Shown: in pieces, positions 10,465 to 22,445 of the stretch
Layout: each line of letters starts with the position of its first letter
Numbering within the stretch: position 1 is the first letter of the stretch
Assembly: GCF_037975245.1 (NCBI RefSeq)
Contig: NC_092578.1
Coordinates: 17,197,321-17,261,320 of the forward strand
Direction: 5' to 3'
Source: Apostichopus japonicus
Lineage: Eukaryota; Echinodermata; Holothuroidea; Aspidochirotida; Stichopodidae
DNA: 64,000 bases
Program-made: the position numbers and the translations under genes
The notes under the pieces: generated by a model
What the model was told of the DNA's origin: nothing
Databases searched by the model: none
What the model saw: only the letters and a program-made list of their open reading frames with translations

Positions 10465-11598
10465 CGTGAGTCAATTTTCGCCCATCTGGACATGAACAAA
10501 ATATATGTTATTTTAATAAATGCGTTTTTTATATAATTTATATAAATAATTTCGAATATAATCTAATTTTATATGGCTTTGAAAGAAACGTATAAGGTCT
10601 AGGTCCATGGCGTATTCTTATCGCGTAACGTGGATGAGATGGCGCTATTTTAATTTATTAAACATTTAAAGAAATCAGCCCCTGACGGGCATTTCTAGCG
10701 GTCTACAATTTTAAACTTAATATTTCTCTAATCGGTACGCGGCGGTACAAGTGGGGGGGGGGGGGGGCGTAGGAGGGGTAGGACTTTCAGACTGCTAGGA
10801 TAACACTTATATGTAAGCATTGTAAGAATGTTCCTTAAGGCCAAAAAGTCCTATGTATTTTTTCTTTCAATTGAGATGTGTTGGAACTAAGCATCCGACC
10901 GAATGGTCTGTGTATTAGACTAAGTAGTCCAGTCACTTTATGTGATGACACTCTGAAGTTCGAAAGGTTATTTCTAAAAAGTTAAAAAAAAAAAACATTG
11001 GCAATATCGAAATTAAGTCTCCATTTAACAGTCTGTAGGCATGAAACATGAAAAATGATAGAGCGCCACCTTTTTTATCCAAACGGTTCTCTACTCGACG
11101 GGTGAGTAAATCACGTTAACATTTAGCAGTTATGTCTTATTTCGTTTCTACAACAAATTATTTATTTCATTCAGTAATTACTGATTTTTACAATTTTTTT
11201 GGTAAATGATCTTGAATCTTTGAAATATTGCGTCGATCCTTTCACGATATTGTGCGGCCTGGCGTGCTGGACTACAAGCAGTAGATTAGATATCGTATTG
11301 GAACGAATTGGAATAAATATTTAGTTTTTCGTCAGTGATGGGCATTCAAAGGAAGAACAGATGAAAGGACTCTCGCGATAGTGGAAAGTAGTTATGTGAT
11401 GTTACTTAAGTGTGATCACGATGACATTCCTCTTTGGTATAGGTCCGAGACTCCGCCCAAAAGAAGAACCTAAATCAAACGTAACACAACTGATTTTGTA
11501 TGTAACCCGGCAGCTGGATCAAAACCGTATGGCCAAATGACACGATAACTGTATACGCAGATCGCCCAAATGTCAACGTCACACCGTCCCGCTCACAC

Positions 11599-11628
11599 CA
11601 GGTAGTTGTTATGGATAACAACTCCCTG
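11599..11628. repeat. GTTGTTAT/ATAACAAC hairpin, copy B
   Basis: Duplicate of the hairpin at 8455, carried by the tandem duplication. Confidence 0.6.
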
Positions 11629-12816
11629 CTCACACCATCCAACAAAACGATCTTATAATTACAAACCACATTAGACCAGCCCGCCCTCAGTCTACTTAAT
11701 TCCCCACCCCCCCCCCAAAAAAAATACATTACTAATAATAATAATTATAAAAGAATCGGGTGCGGCAGACGGACCCAATCTGAAAAAACAAGTCATGTTT
11801 CACAACCACAAGTGTATTTGTAACTTAATAACACTGGTTATTATAAACTTGTCAACAAAATTCACGGTTCAGTTACCAAGATAACATGCAGATGGAAGAA
11901 CTGGCAGAAAATAATGGCGCTAGACCAGAATACTTCAAGTATAGGTCAACAATTGTGACTCACTGGAAAAAGTGAAAGAGTTCATAGGAAAGGTAAAGAC
12001 GCTCCATTATGAGTTTGATAAAAGGGGCTAGGGTCAGGGGGCAGGGGGGGGGGAGTAGTAGGGTTCGGGCTGGGGTTGGGCAGGGGTTGAGTGGGAGGGG
12101 AAATAAATATAGGAAAACGTATTTTAATGTGTAACGCTGTTTATTAACACCATTACCATTGAGGGGTATTATAATAAACGTAATGGGCTTTGTAGACTTC
12201 GTTTATCGTTGGCTCAGTATCCTATTGTCCGCCTCTGATAAGCTAGCCGTTGTAATGCATATGTAAATCAAATAATCCAAAGCTTAAATTCTAGGGGGGG
12301 GGGGGGGCGGGGAGTGTAAAATGTTTCTGTAGAAAGTATACAGCGTAACTCTTCGATATGCACTCCTTCGGGTCACTCCCTACTCTGGTGTAAAAGGGTG
12401 CAAGCACGCTGAGTAGGTAGCGAGGAGGAGGGAATCGGATTCAGGTCAAAAGTTTTTGTAAGATGCCAAAGTATTTAGATTTTAAAAAGACGGGCCCGAT
12501 CGACAGCGTATTTATACAAACAAACATACATCCCTGTAGCCTATACCGACGATCGGCAAAATTATAGGACACCACGATCCAAAGGTGTGTCCTGCATGGG
12601 TGGGTCGCGCGATTTGCAACATGCCAGAAAATATTTTACAGTTTTCGTAGCTTTTCCCCCCTAAGGTCAGGCTATAGTTTTCATCCATTCTGTGTATGAA
12701 TTTGAAGGTGGTGCATGGATAGTGGCTCAATTCATATGTAACATAAAAGTTTGCGGACGGCTGGCGTTTACGATCAGAGTAGGCTAGATATGATATTAAT
12801 AATCATCACGTGGCCA

Positions 12817-13141
12817 TTGTCGGTTGTAAACATGAGGGCACCATTGTCGGTTGTAAAAATGAGGACGCTATGTCGGTTGTAAAAATGAGGGCGCCATGGT
12901 CGGTTGTAAAAATGAGGGCGCCATTGTATGTTGTAAAAATGAGGGCACCATTGTCGGTTGTAAAAATGTGGATGCCATTACTGGTTGTTAAAATGAGGGC
13001 GTCATGGCCGGCTGTAAACATGAGGGCACCTTTTTCGGTTGTAAACATAAGTATGCCATTGTCGGTTGTAAAAATAAGGGCGCCATTGTCGGTTGTAAAA
13101 ATGAGTGCGCCATGGTCCGTTGTAAAATTGAGGGCGCCATT
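12817..13141. repeat. 27-bp minisatellite, about 12 copies
   Basis: The unit is close to GTCGGTTGTAAAAATGAGGG followed by CGCCATT. About twelve copies run from 12817 to 13141, with substitutions but almost no length change. Because 27 is divisible by three, frames stay open on both strands (12810-13157 plus, 12806-13183 minus), giving 9-residue repeats. It begins where duplication copy B ends. No start context, introns or homology support a protein. Confidence 0.85.
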
Positions 13142-13829
13142 GCAGAAAAAGATTTGACTCTTTATGATTTTCAATTGCTGCATTTCAATGTTATTACAAT
13201 GAGTTTGATAGGTGCTTTTATACGTTATTGTTTAAGACATGTTTGAGTTGATCTTTTACGTGTTATCAACACAACAAAAAAAACTTGCAGTACTTTGAAC
13301 TGTTTTTGCTAATGTATTTCAAAATTTAATAAAAAAGAAAACATTTTTCTATTTGAAGAAGTTTTCTTATTCCCATTATACTTTAATGCACTCGAGTCAA
13401 TATGTATTTAAGTCCAATTAGACTAAAACGATCAATGCTTTGCGAACTTCTTTCTTTACTTTTCTTTTCTTTTCTTTTTCATGTAAACACTGAACCACTT
13501 AAAGAGACAAATAATCCGCAAGGAATTGCGTATTTTATACAGAGCCGATGTCATGAAAGTAATATGTTATTTATATAAAATGCGTTCATGTTATTCATAA
13601 TGATGCTGTCTTTTAAGCCTTATTGTTTGTTGTGTTTTGTTATAAACTTTTAAGGCAATAACTTGCAAGGAAATATGTGAATTAAGCTATACCAAAATAA
13701 ATGCACAACACAGAAAGAACCGAAAAAACCAGGATATCTTCCAAATGGAATTACATTTTACTTTCCTGCTTCAATGATAAATTGATAAAAGTTGTTCATG
13801 ATAAATATTTCTATCGCATAGACCTATAT
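13142..13829. other. Intergenic, no gene seen
   Basis: AT-rich with T- and A-runs; no coding signal or recognised repeat. Confidence 0.5.
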
Positions 13830-14781
13830 AATGGTTACTCAACCTGGGGTCCGCGGACCCCTAGGGGGTCCGTGAAATTTATTTGGGGGTCCGTAAGGGC
13901 AAAGGGGTCCGCAGGGGGTCCGTGAAAAAATAAGGGTCCGTGAAAAAAATAAGAGTCCGCGAAAGCCGAAGAGGTTCGTGAAAAATGGAATGAGAGATAT
14001 AGTCGACAGAAGAAGTATATATGCCTCTATAGAAATCTAGGCTAGGCTAGCCGTCAATACGCCGGACCCTGATGATCAGACCGTATCGTCAGTATTCGAT
14101 AAATGTTGAATCGTGCGTTCCCCGATGAAAACAAGTAATATAGTTTCTCATTGGTATACATTCGGTGAGGTATGGATAACATGCCACCCGAGTGTTGTGT
14201 ACAACTTAACTGCACACTATACATCCTAATATGCAGAGCAATAACTATGATGCGTTGCTCACTAGTACTGTTGACACAGCGAAGCGTGGTAGTTATAAGG
14301 CTTTGGTGGAGGAAAAGTTATAACTTGGATTTGACACAAAAATAAACGGTGCCATTTGCAGCTATCTCTGACAAAGAATTAAACCCATAATTCTCCTGAC
14401 CTCATGCAGAATCAACCAGTTTGTATCTGACAACTCATCGCTTCCAAATTAAAATTTAATTGGGAAATATATAATTTGAAAGTAAGAATTTTCAAGTAGG
14501 CCTATGCCTAGCAATACTTGCAGGTCTAGGAAAACTGCATTCCAGGCCCAGAAAAATGCATATCTAAACATAAATTCTTGAACATAAATTTACTTCAAAA
14601 GTCACAAAATAATGCACCATTTCGCATCTAAGCCTCAAATATTGAAAAAAATTCAAAAGGGGAGGGGGGACACCCCCTCCCCTTATACCCCTCCCCCAGG
14701 CCGGCGGTCAATGTCCGGGGGTCCTCCAAACATTTCAGTTTATCTCAAGGGGTCCCTATAGAAAAAGGTTGAGAATCTAGG
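13830..14781. mobile_element. Nonautonomous hAT-type element with GGGGTCCG repeats at its left end
   Basis: The left end AATGGTTACTCAACC and the right end GGTTGAGAATCTAGG are imperfect inverted repeats, bounded on both sides by CTATAT (13824-13829 and 14782-14787). Next to the left end are repeated GGGGTCCGTGAAA / GGGTCCGCAGG blocks, and the right end has GGGGTCCCTATAG. TCAACCTGGGGTCCGCGGAC-type ends are typical of hAT/Charlie-like nonautonomous elements. No transposase was found inside. Confidence 0.55.
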
Positions 14782-14789
14782 CTATATGA

Positions 14790-16310
14790 TAAAGAATGGG
14801 GATTACCTAAAGTCTATAAGCTGCTTCGTGACGAGAAATACATTACAGTATATACACCCTACCCCTCCCCCCCCCCCCCACCTCACCCACCCTCCGAATA
14901 AGAAATATGTACTCTTGTTGCTTTAAGTAACTTTTTTTTCAAAGCTAACATATAGCTTTAAACTGACAATTTCTCACCTGCAGTTTATAACACAGACACC
15001 TTGAGGCCTTGTGTATATATGTGACGAAAGTTAAATGCAACATATCACACGTGCAGTCTTGTAACCTTCATCATACTTCTTCAGTACAGTTTGTAGGCAA
15101 TATTACGCATCGCAAGAATCGGCGAAGGAGGGAGTTTTTTAACATGCTTCAGTAGTTTCTTTTTGAATCTAGAAATTAACACAGACGACGAAGAAGAAAA
15201 CGCGAACTGTGTGTGTCTTTTTGAACAAAACAGAAAACAAACCCAAAAATTATTAAGATTGACTGCTTTAATAGAGAGATCGCTCTAACAAATTGCGTGC
15301 AATATTTTGTTCGTGTGTGTGTGCGTGCGTGTGTATGTCAGTGTTCGGTTTGTTTGGAATCCAGTGTTGTAAAATATAATACGTAGACGGTGTATATACA
15401 CTGGCTTGACACAAATTACGGAATAGCTTACAGAAGAAATAAAAGGTAAGTTTGTAACATAATTCAAGGTTGCCTGCATGGTCTTTATTATATTATAGAT
15501 ACAAATTGTGTATATTTTGTGAAATCCCGTTTTAGGAAAAGTAATAAAGAGCTAAAGAAGTAGAAAATGCGAGAGTTGTGTGTACGGGGAAAATAGCGTG
15601 TATGGTTTATTCAACGGGTATTGCGGGTAAGCTATTGAGATTACACAGTCCAAAATACTTGTAAGGTAAGTTGGGAATATATTTCTACGAAATTGTCGTT
15701 GTTGTTCTATAGTATTGATTACTTTATTTGTTATTGGATAAATTGATTTTGTCATAAGCATTTTCTTATTTCTTTTCTGTCAAGTCATATAAAACATCTC
15801 ATTTTGTCTATTATCCCTTAAAATTAAATTATATTAATGGATTAGTGAATTTCATTAGCGTAAGTCCATTCATCCATTGATGTTAATTAATATGTTGTAC
15901 ATCTCTAATCGTACCATTATATTCATTCGTTCAATATTGTTTCCAATGACGTCAATTTGTGTGTGAATTTTATCAAGCTAAGACACACTCTTTGTTTTAC
16001 TATTTACCAAATAAATGTTACAATTACGAGTAATTGATTATTTCCTTTAATTCTTAACATTTTTTTATCATCTGCTATTATGATCTATTTTTCATGTTCG
16101 TGTATCAATATCGTAACTTTAACCAAAAAAGCAAACTTTCTGAGTCATTATTATACTATAATACGCATAAGAGTGCTTCGTAAAAGATCAAGTTCATAGT
16201 GTAATATTGTTGAGTTTGTCGATAGGTACGACTTTTGTACATTTACTAAATTATATGACACATCAGATTTTAGTTCAACAAAAAGTACTCTAGTTTTGAC
16301 TTTCAGAAAC
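14790..16310. other. Intergenic, no gene seen
   Basis: AT-rich. It holds a C-run (14868-14879), a GTGTGTGCGTGC microsatellite near 15314-15335, and a TGACGTCA at 15947-15954. No coding region is supported. Confidence 0.5.
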
Positions 16311-16311
16311 G

Positions 16312-16384
16312 TCTCACGAACCCCCTGGGATGGACTCACGCACCCCCTGGGAGTTCATGCACCCCAGTTAGGGAACCCCTGATG
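16312..16384. mobile_element. hAT-like terminal fragment
   Basis: ACGAACCCCCTGGGATGGAC, CACCCCCTGGGAGTTCATG and CACCCCAGTTAGGGAACCCC end near 16380. Such CCCCTGGG repeats finishing in GGGAACCCCTG resemble hAT inverted termini. No matching second end was found nearby, so this is a solo remnant. Confidence 0.35.
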
Positions 16385-16470
16385 TAAGGGGACTGGGGCT
16401 AAGAGGTTGATCAAGTTGTTTGGTTATCCCATACCCGATCTCTCTCTTGGGTGATTTTTACTTAGGAACT
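16385..16470 (+). repeat. Partial copy of the U2-headed SINE (body only)
   Basis: TGTAAGGGGACTGGGGCTAA onward, with TTGTTTGGTTATCCCATACC and CTTGGGTGATTTTTACTTAG, aligns loosely in order with 52494-52578 and with the complement of 59240-59330. The snRNA-like head is absent. Divergence is high. Confidence 0.45.
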
Positions 16471-17084
16471 ATATCTCCATGGTCTTACACTTAATGCCAT
16501 TGTCCAACCTAGTTCACATCAGTAGAGTGAGAACATTGGAGAAGTCGCATATGTATGAACAAAAATTGGTTTGAGACTAGTCTTGGCCAAGTCGTTTGTA
16601 ATACTCTTTTTCTCGCGTGCAACTGTACATGCCTCAGAGTCCGTTTCTGCCAACCACGAATGTGCTTGCTCACTGTATTTTACATGCCGAGGATCTGTTC
16701 GATACAAACTAGTATCAATCGAAAGCGTTGCCGCTGGCGTTCTCTGGGCAGAATAGCTTTATAGATACGGGAAAATAGCTTTGTGAAAGAGAAAGGTACA
16801 CTATAGGCTGTCCATACTAGGGTCTTAACAAGACTAGTTTGAAATATGTGAGTCAACCGGTGCGCATAAAACATATTTAATATTTACCAGGTGACTTATA
16901 TCTTTGAGACATTCCATCATGTCAAATTCTTGTCACGGTTGACTCCTTCCTACTTCCCGCGTTTGCAATATCTTGAAGTTCTATCCTCAGGGGGTCTGTC
17001 CTCGGCAATGTGCTTGGTAGGCCTGCATATTATATCTACATGTTTAAAAGGATAGTTCGACGACTGAAGTTGATTATGTTAACA

Positions 17085-17700
17085 AAATTGTTTGGAACTT
17101 TCTACATACCTAGGTCAAAGCCACATCCTCATAGCAGTATGCATGCCAAAGATATGAATTTTATTCAAATTGTATGATATTTTTTTTTGAATGCATCTGG
17201 CAACGGGTGAGTTCCTAATATCAACATGGCACTTCAACTGAAAACGTCTCTTCCCTTTTTCGTTATAACGTTTAAATCCTTTATTCTACAAAGGAATATT
17301 ATATTTCCGCGAAAAAAGAACATCTATACCATTATGACATAACCTACTACATACTGCGATGCCATCCTGCGGTAGGGAAGGAGTTAGGTCTCTAAGCTAT
17401 AGTCACTAGCTGAGATAGCAGCAGTCTTGCTGTTTTTCTAGTGTCCTTCATATGTTAACCGTCCAACTGTGATGTTATATTCTATTTATCTGGTACAATT
17501 GAAATTGAAATTCGAATTCTCAAATTAGTCAAATTACGTTGCATTCAAATCAACCAAATCTCGATTTTCTTTTTAGAACCAAATATTGAGATATAGGGTT
17601 TCAAATAACAATGTGGAGTATTTTTCTCTTTAAGATGTTACATTCTTTGCCAACGGAATATCCCGTAAAGGACTTTCTGGTCAAACCAACTATTATATAA
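17085..17700 (+). repeat. Diverged interspersed repeat, copy 1
   Basis: Ordered blocks are shared with 51840-52400: TGAATGCATCTGGCAAC, a following TGGCA/CCGAAAA region, AATATTGAGAT, and CAGTGTGGAATAT-like with CTCTTCAA. Spacing is similar in the two copies. It has no end repeats or coding capacity that I can see, so the class is unknown. Confidence 0.45.
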
Positions 17701-17833
17701 GTTTTTTTGAAGGATGTTATGGTGACAAGCAATGTGAAACTTACATTGAAGAAAATTATATTCCACACTGCTAGTAGAAGGCCCCATCTCAATACCAGGC
17801 CACTAACTCAAGGTATGGTTGATTGAATGTAAC

Positions 17834-17863
17834 CATGGAGGTAAAAACAGTTTTACCTCCATG
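17834..17863. other. Perfect 13-bp hairpin
   Basis: CATGGAGGTAAAA (17834-17846), loop ACAG, then the exact complement TTTTACCTCCATG (17851-17863), further flanked by GTAACC on both sides. Function is unknown. Confidence 0.6.
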
Positions 17864-17869
17864 ATGTAA

Positions 17870-18580
17870 CCTATTTTAACTGACTAATCCTTCAACTACT
17901 TCAGGAGGTTGGATCACAGTAGGGGGTCTGTGATGCCATCTAAGCAAATGCACTTTTGGAAGCTTTATTAAAGCTATTATAATATTCTTGTTCATTTGAC
18001 CTTGAAGGCTGATACATTTGCAAATTTGGATTTAGTTGTCAAAGTTCTCTGTACTTAGAATTTCATCCAAACGTTTCTTCTTTATAAAAAAAAATCCTTT
18101 TCTCTATGGATAAAGGATTGGCAAATTACGAAGAAAAACAAAGACATTTCCAGCTGTTTTGCCGTGATGATTGTAAAATTCTAGATCTGTTGCCAGAAGC
18201 ATTTACAAAATTTGAAACATTCACAACTTCACAATAACAATGCTATAAGACGATGTAGTTTTCGCCTAAATATTTATAAAACTTTCAGCAATTTTGCAAA
18301 GCAATCATCTTCAGCCAACATAATATCCTTTAAAGTTCATTTATGTTCTCTCCATGTGACGAATGACTCCTCCCAGACTCTGGGGCAAAATGTTTCCCCA
18401 AAACTTTATATAGCTCGAAAAACAGTTGATCGCTTTTTCATTGTAAACAAATGCACTTCAACTCTGGAAAGCAGACTTTTAGTGAGTCTGTATTTGTACT
18501 CGCTTTTATAAATATATGTTTTACGTATTTATTCCGAGGGGAATAATGTTCTTATTCATAATGTTCTACTCGAACTAGCC
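17870..18580. other. Intergenic, no gene seen
   Basis: AT-rich; the open frames are short and unlike any protein I recognise. A 99-codon frame at 18212-18511 has no supporting features. Confidence 0.45.
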
Positions 18581-18583
18581 TGC

Positions 18584-18584
<1 letters not shown>

Positions 18585-18619
<35 letters not shown>

Positions 18620-18637
18620 AATATATATATATATATG

Positions 18638-18712
<75 letters not shown>
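18585..18712 (+). repeat. TA microsatellite with AAATATATA interruptions
   Basis: About 125 bp of TA, adjacent to the SINE that follows. The hydrophobic YIYIYI open frames on the minus strand come only from the repeat. Confidence 0.9.
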
Positions 18713-18715
18713 ATA

Positions 18716-18860
18716 TAAGCCTACCGTGGAATAACGACCTTCCTTACCTGTTTCTCTGAACATAAAATAAGCGTCCATAGCCTAGTGTTATGGTGTCCGC
18801 ATATAAAGCGGGAGGCCCGGGTTCGAATCCCGGTGGAGGCTGTAAGTGGCACAGAACCCC
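18716..18860 (+). mobile_element. tRNA-derived SINE, single truncated copy
   Basis: CCGTGGAATAACGACCTTCC leads into a tRNA-like core at 18770-18841 with B-box GGTTCGAATCC. The A-box is damaged by a deletion (CCTAGTGTTATGG for CCTAGTGGTTAGGG). Downstream sequence departs from the other copies after GGAGGCTG. Confidence 0.65.
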
Positions 18861-19799
18861 TATGGGAGTCGGTTTCAAACCAATGACCCGCAACCCATCT
18901 GTTATGAAATCCTGGACCAGCCGCTGATTAGTCCATAATTCTACCATTAGTTTTCGAATAAATGTGTATCTATTGTTGACCTAAAACAAAGCAAAAAAAG
19001 ATACCCCATCACTTCCCCCAAACTTAATGTAAACAACAGTTGGTTTGCTCGAAAAAAAATCTTGTCTTGTTCACTCAAAATAAAGTAACACTTATGCATT
19101 CTGTTGTCGTGATTCAGAAATGAAAATCAAGATGTATGCGGTAAAATAGCTGACGTCATCAGGTAATGTGATTTATTACCATGCATGCGAGCATGTAGAG
19201 AAGAGTCGTAATGTAAACTCACACATTATGATGACTAAGTGTAAGTCATTGCTTATAAACCATGTGATTTACTGCAGTATATATATAAACTTAGATAATG
19301 GTTAGGCGAGTCTCCATAAAACCGTTTTATGTGTAGTATTATCAAAGCAGTCTCGATACTCGGCTGTTTTTTCAACCGACAATGTTGGCCTATGTAGGGT
19401 TACCATCTGCCCAAATGATAAATACTTAAACACTATAGGTTATTCGTACAGGGGAGGCCATAGATTCCGAACTTGAAATAGATTTACTTGTTTTCATCTT
19501 GTTTTTGGTTTTTCTTAAGAAAAATAATTCGCATTATTGTTGCTGCTAAGGTTATAGTTTTTTTTTTTTTTTATTGTATATTTTTTTTTCCCCTCAAAAT
19601 TACGATATCGTTTAAACTGAAGATCTGTCTTTTTATATTACATAAATTAAGATATATTTTGAAACCAATAGAATAAAGAATGTAGTCAAAATGTCACGGT
19701 TTATATAAGTATTTCCAATAAGCTTTTCCGATTAATAGTCGCAATAGTAACCACATTGTAGCACGAAATATTGTAGCCTACATACCGACGTACATAATA
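18861..19799. other. Intergenic, no gene seen
   Basis: AT-rich with a T-run at 19559-19572 and a TGACGTCA palindrome at 19151-19158. No coding region is supported. Confidence 0.45.
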
Positions 19800-20035
19800 G
19801 CTCATCTCGCTGTATAGGCTATACGATATATTTAAAAGGCTATAGGGCAACTACGCTAATCTCGCTGTAAAGACTATACGATATCACGTTGAAAGTGCTA
19901 CAGGGCTACTATACGCTAATATCGGCACATGTATATAGGCTATACGATATAACATGCAAAATGCTATAGGGCTACTACGCTAATCTCGGTTTATAGGGTA
20001 TACGATATAACATTCAAAACGCTATAGGTATACTC
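19800..20035. repeat. About 60-bp minisatellite, four copies
   Basis: Each unit contains CTAATCTCG, then TATAGGCTATACGATAT and then GCTATAGGGCTACTA. Four diverged units lie in tandem, 56-64 bp long. Confidence 0.75.
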
Positions 20036-21520
20036 TAAAGCAAAGCAAATGAAACATTTAAGAACACAAACGTGTTTCTTTTCCTGTCTTTTTTATAGTT
20101 GAATTGAAACTGACCAAGTCAAGATAACGGTCTATATATTAATGTGGGATTTTAATATCGAAATCCTTGAAACATTTATACAAAAATAAATCGACTCAAA
20201 AATGAAGTTTTAATCCATGTTAAAATGTGTTCCAACAATGTTCAATATTCCTTGATTCAAATAACTCATTTCTTTTTGAAGGATTGTACCAACAGATGTT
20301 AATTGCAGCCATAACAAACAGTCTTTTTGTTTTCATAAGTTGTTCTCTATACTTACAATGTGTGATTAACTAGTCTCTATGTCCCTTAGATTTACGATCT
20401 TATGATGCTTTAGTTTGTGAAAAATATAAATATAAATGTGGTATTGAAATGCAACCTGAACATACCTGAAATTGCATTTAACGATCTGTAACAAGCAAAA
20501 AACAAAATATGTCTAAATATCCTTCAATTTTTAAAACGTAGTAAAACTAATGCTAGCTTGGAAACGTTCAAGAAAGAATTTAATATTGTTTTTATTAATT
20601 TAATTACCTAGTCATAAGTTTACCCTTTGCAATAAAATATTTTCAATGGCTGAAAATTAGGATAATCAATTCGAAATTAATGTACGTACAAGTTTACGTA
20701 TGGAGGTCTATACAGTAAAACTGTGTCTGTTTTACTGCGTAAACGCATACATCTTGTCTGGTATGTGTATCTTTCTATGGCATTTGTAAGTATTTGGAAA
20801 ATTTACGAAAAAGCCTAATGCATAGTCTTTTGTTGAAAGAGAAAAACAAGCCTCTATGATGGATTACCCTGGCTGATACAGCTGTAAGGAATCACCATTG
20901 AACGATAAAGACATCTTGGCTTTGGTTGCCTGCAGGGTTTTCATCCAAATTTAATTTAATACAATTTTGTGAGTCACGTATTTATAGAGCAAAAAAAAAA
21001 GGAGAGAAACAAGTTGTAGGCAAAGCATCCATACATTTTGCATCGATCGCTACATACGTAGAACTCTTCTGGTGGATGAAAAATACAAACTTGAGCAGGA
21101 AAAGAAAATATATAAATATAGATTCTTTTATCAAGGTTTTCATTCTTAGAGACGGATCAATAGTCTTTATCCTCCTTTCATACAAGGAAACCTGGAGACC
21201 AGATGCAGCAAATTTAATTTAATTTAATATTCTTCCTGAGATGAGGCGTTATATTTCGTCTATGTATTCCTCTTTCTTATTCTGGAATTGTGTCGTGAGC
21301 TGAGGGTAAACTAAGAAACTAGCGTATGTGTAGCCTAAACTAGAAGGAGTGTAAAACATACAGGCGAGAAATTAATTTATGTAGAAATCATGTTCCACGT
21401 TGATTTAGTAGTTATATCGTACGTATAGGCCTATATATACTCAGATACGTATATTACATCAAGTGTGCAGGCACATAGCAAAATATATTTTGTACGGAGG
21501 TTTTCGTCGCTATATATAGA
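20036..21520. other. Intergenic, no gene seen
   Basis: AT-rich. Short open frames on both strands at 20926-21222 have no recognised homology. No recognised repeat. Confidence 0.45.
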
Positions 21521-22110
21521 GGTTTAACATAGAGGTCAAATATAGGGTCACGTTTCTATGTCATCGATCCAATTGGATGATGGGATATTGTAGTCAGCTG
21601 GTCATTGGAGCCTATTACGGACATCTCAGTTGTTATAGCAACGGTTGCCATGATGGAAATTAGTTAATGTTCCTGATTAGCAAATCTCAGTGGCCCACCC
21701 ATGGTACATTGAGAGCGAATTTTCTTGAAACTGTGTAGAAAGGTGCCCCATGATGTGTCTCACAGATCTTCGGCACAAAAGGCCTATGGTCAGAGGTCAA
21801 AGGTCAAATTAAACGAAATGTGACCTTTTCATGCAAAGGGAAGGTATAATGTCAAGTACTATCAAAATATGTTCAAACCGTGGTGTAAGTTTGGTAACTG
21901 AGGTCATAGGTCAACGAAAGGTCAAATGTCAAAGGTTAAATTAAGCAGAAGGCGTTTTGGGGGAATTGGATTGACTTTCAACCTTCATAAATATAGTTGG
22001 TATGTCAAGTACTATCAGCATGTATGATGTTAACCATTGTAACATCGGTCAACGGTCAACGACAGGTCAGAGTTCAAAGGTTAAATTAAGCCAGAATTTC
22101 AATAATGACG
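21520..22110 (+). promoter_or_regulatory. Repeat rich in AGGTCA half-sites, including three DR1 motifs, upstream of the reeler gene
   Basis: AGGTCA-A-AGGTCA lies at 21794-21806, AGGTCA-T-AGGTCA at 21901-21913 and AGGTCA-G-AGTTCA at 22064-22076: direct repeats with one-base spacing, the form bound by RXR heterodimers and HNF4-type receptors. More half-sites occur at 21821-21826 (reverse) and 21919-21924. The region is itself an internal repeat, with TGTCAAGTACTATCA at about 21851 and 22002 and GGTTAAATTAAG at 21943 and 22079. It ends about 110 bp before the start codon. Regulatory activity is inferred. Confidence 0.4.
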
Positions 22111-22189
22111 TTATTCTTCTACATCCTTTTCATATATTGTTTTCATTCATTTCTGTACTGTAGTTTTCACAGTTCATTTATAAACGAAG

Positions 22190-22445
22190 ATGGTCGGTGG
22201 TGAACAGACGAGAGTTCGGAGCAGCTGCTCAGGCCTGCTCGCTCTTTTTCTGATTTTTACTATCATCCTTCTCGGTGTACACGCAACGCCTCCACCTCAC
22301 CACCACATAAATGTATGCCACTTTGTACCAACTGAGGAAGAACTGGCACAGATTGTTGAGCAACAGATGAACCAGGAGGATGTTAATGAATATAGTCACA
22401 AGGTCATTACCATAAAGAAATATTCCGCTCGAGAACCCATCCTGA
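22190..22445 (+). CDS. Reeler-domain gene, coding exon 1
   Basis: ATG at 22190 in the context CGAAGATGG. Encodes the signal peptide and mature N-terminus to AREPIL. It ends after one base of a codon at the donor A|GTAAGT (22446-22451). A possible upstream UTR acceptor is TTTTCACAG at about 22163-22171. Confidence 0.7.

Larger units (their letters stand above)
9668..12807 (+). repeat. Direct tandem duplication, copy B, carrying a SINE-dimer insertion
   Basis: Copy B repeats copy A in the same orientation and ends near 12807 (TTTGCGGACGGCTGGCGTTT is shared at 9614 and 12751). It is longer because its TA microsatellite is split by about 575 bp of SINE dimer (9818-10394) that copy A lacks, so the insertion is younger than the duplication. 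Small indels in the mononucleotide runs and a few substitutions separate the copies. Confidence 0.83.
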
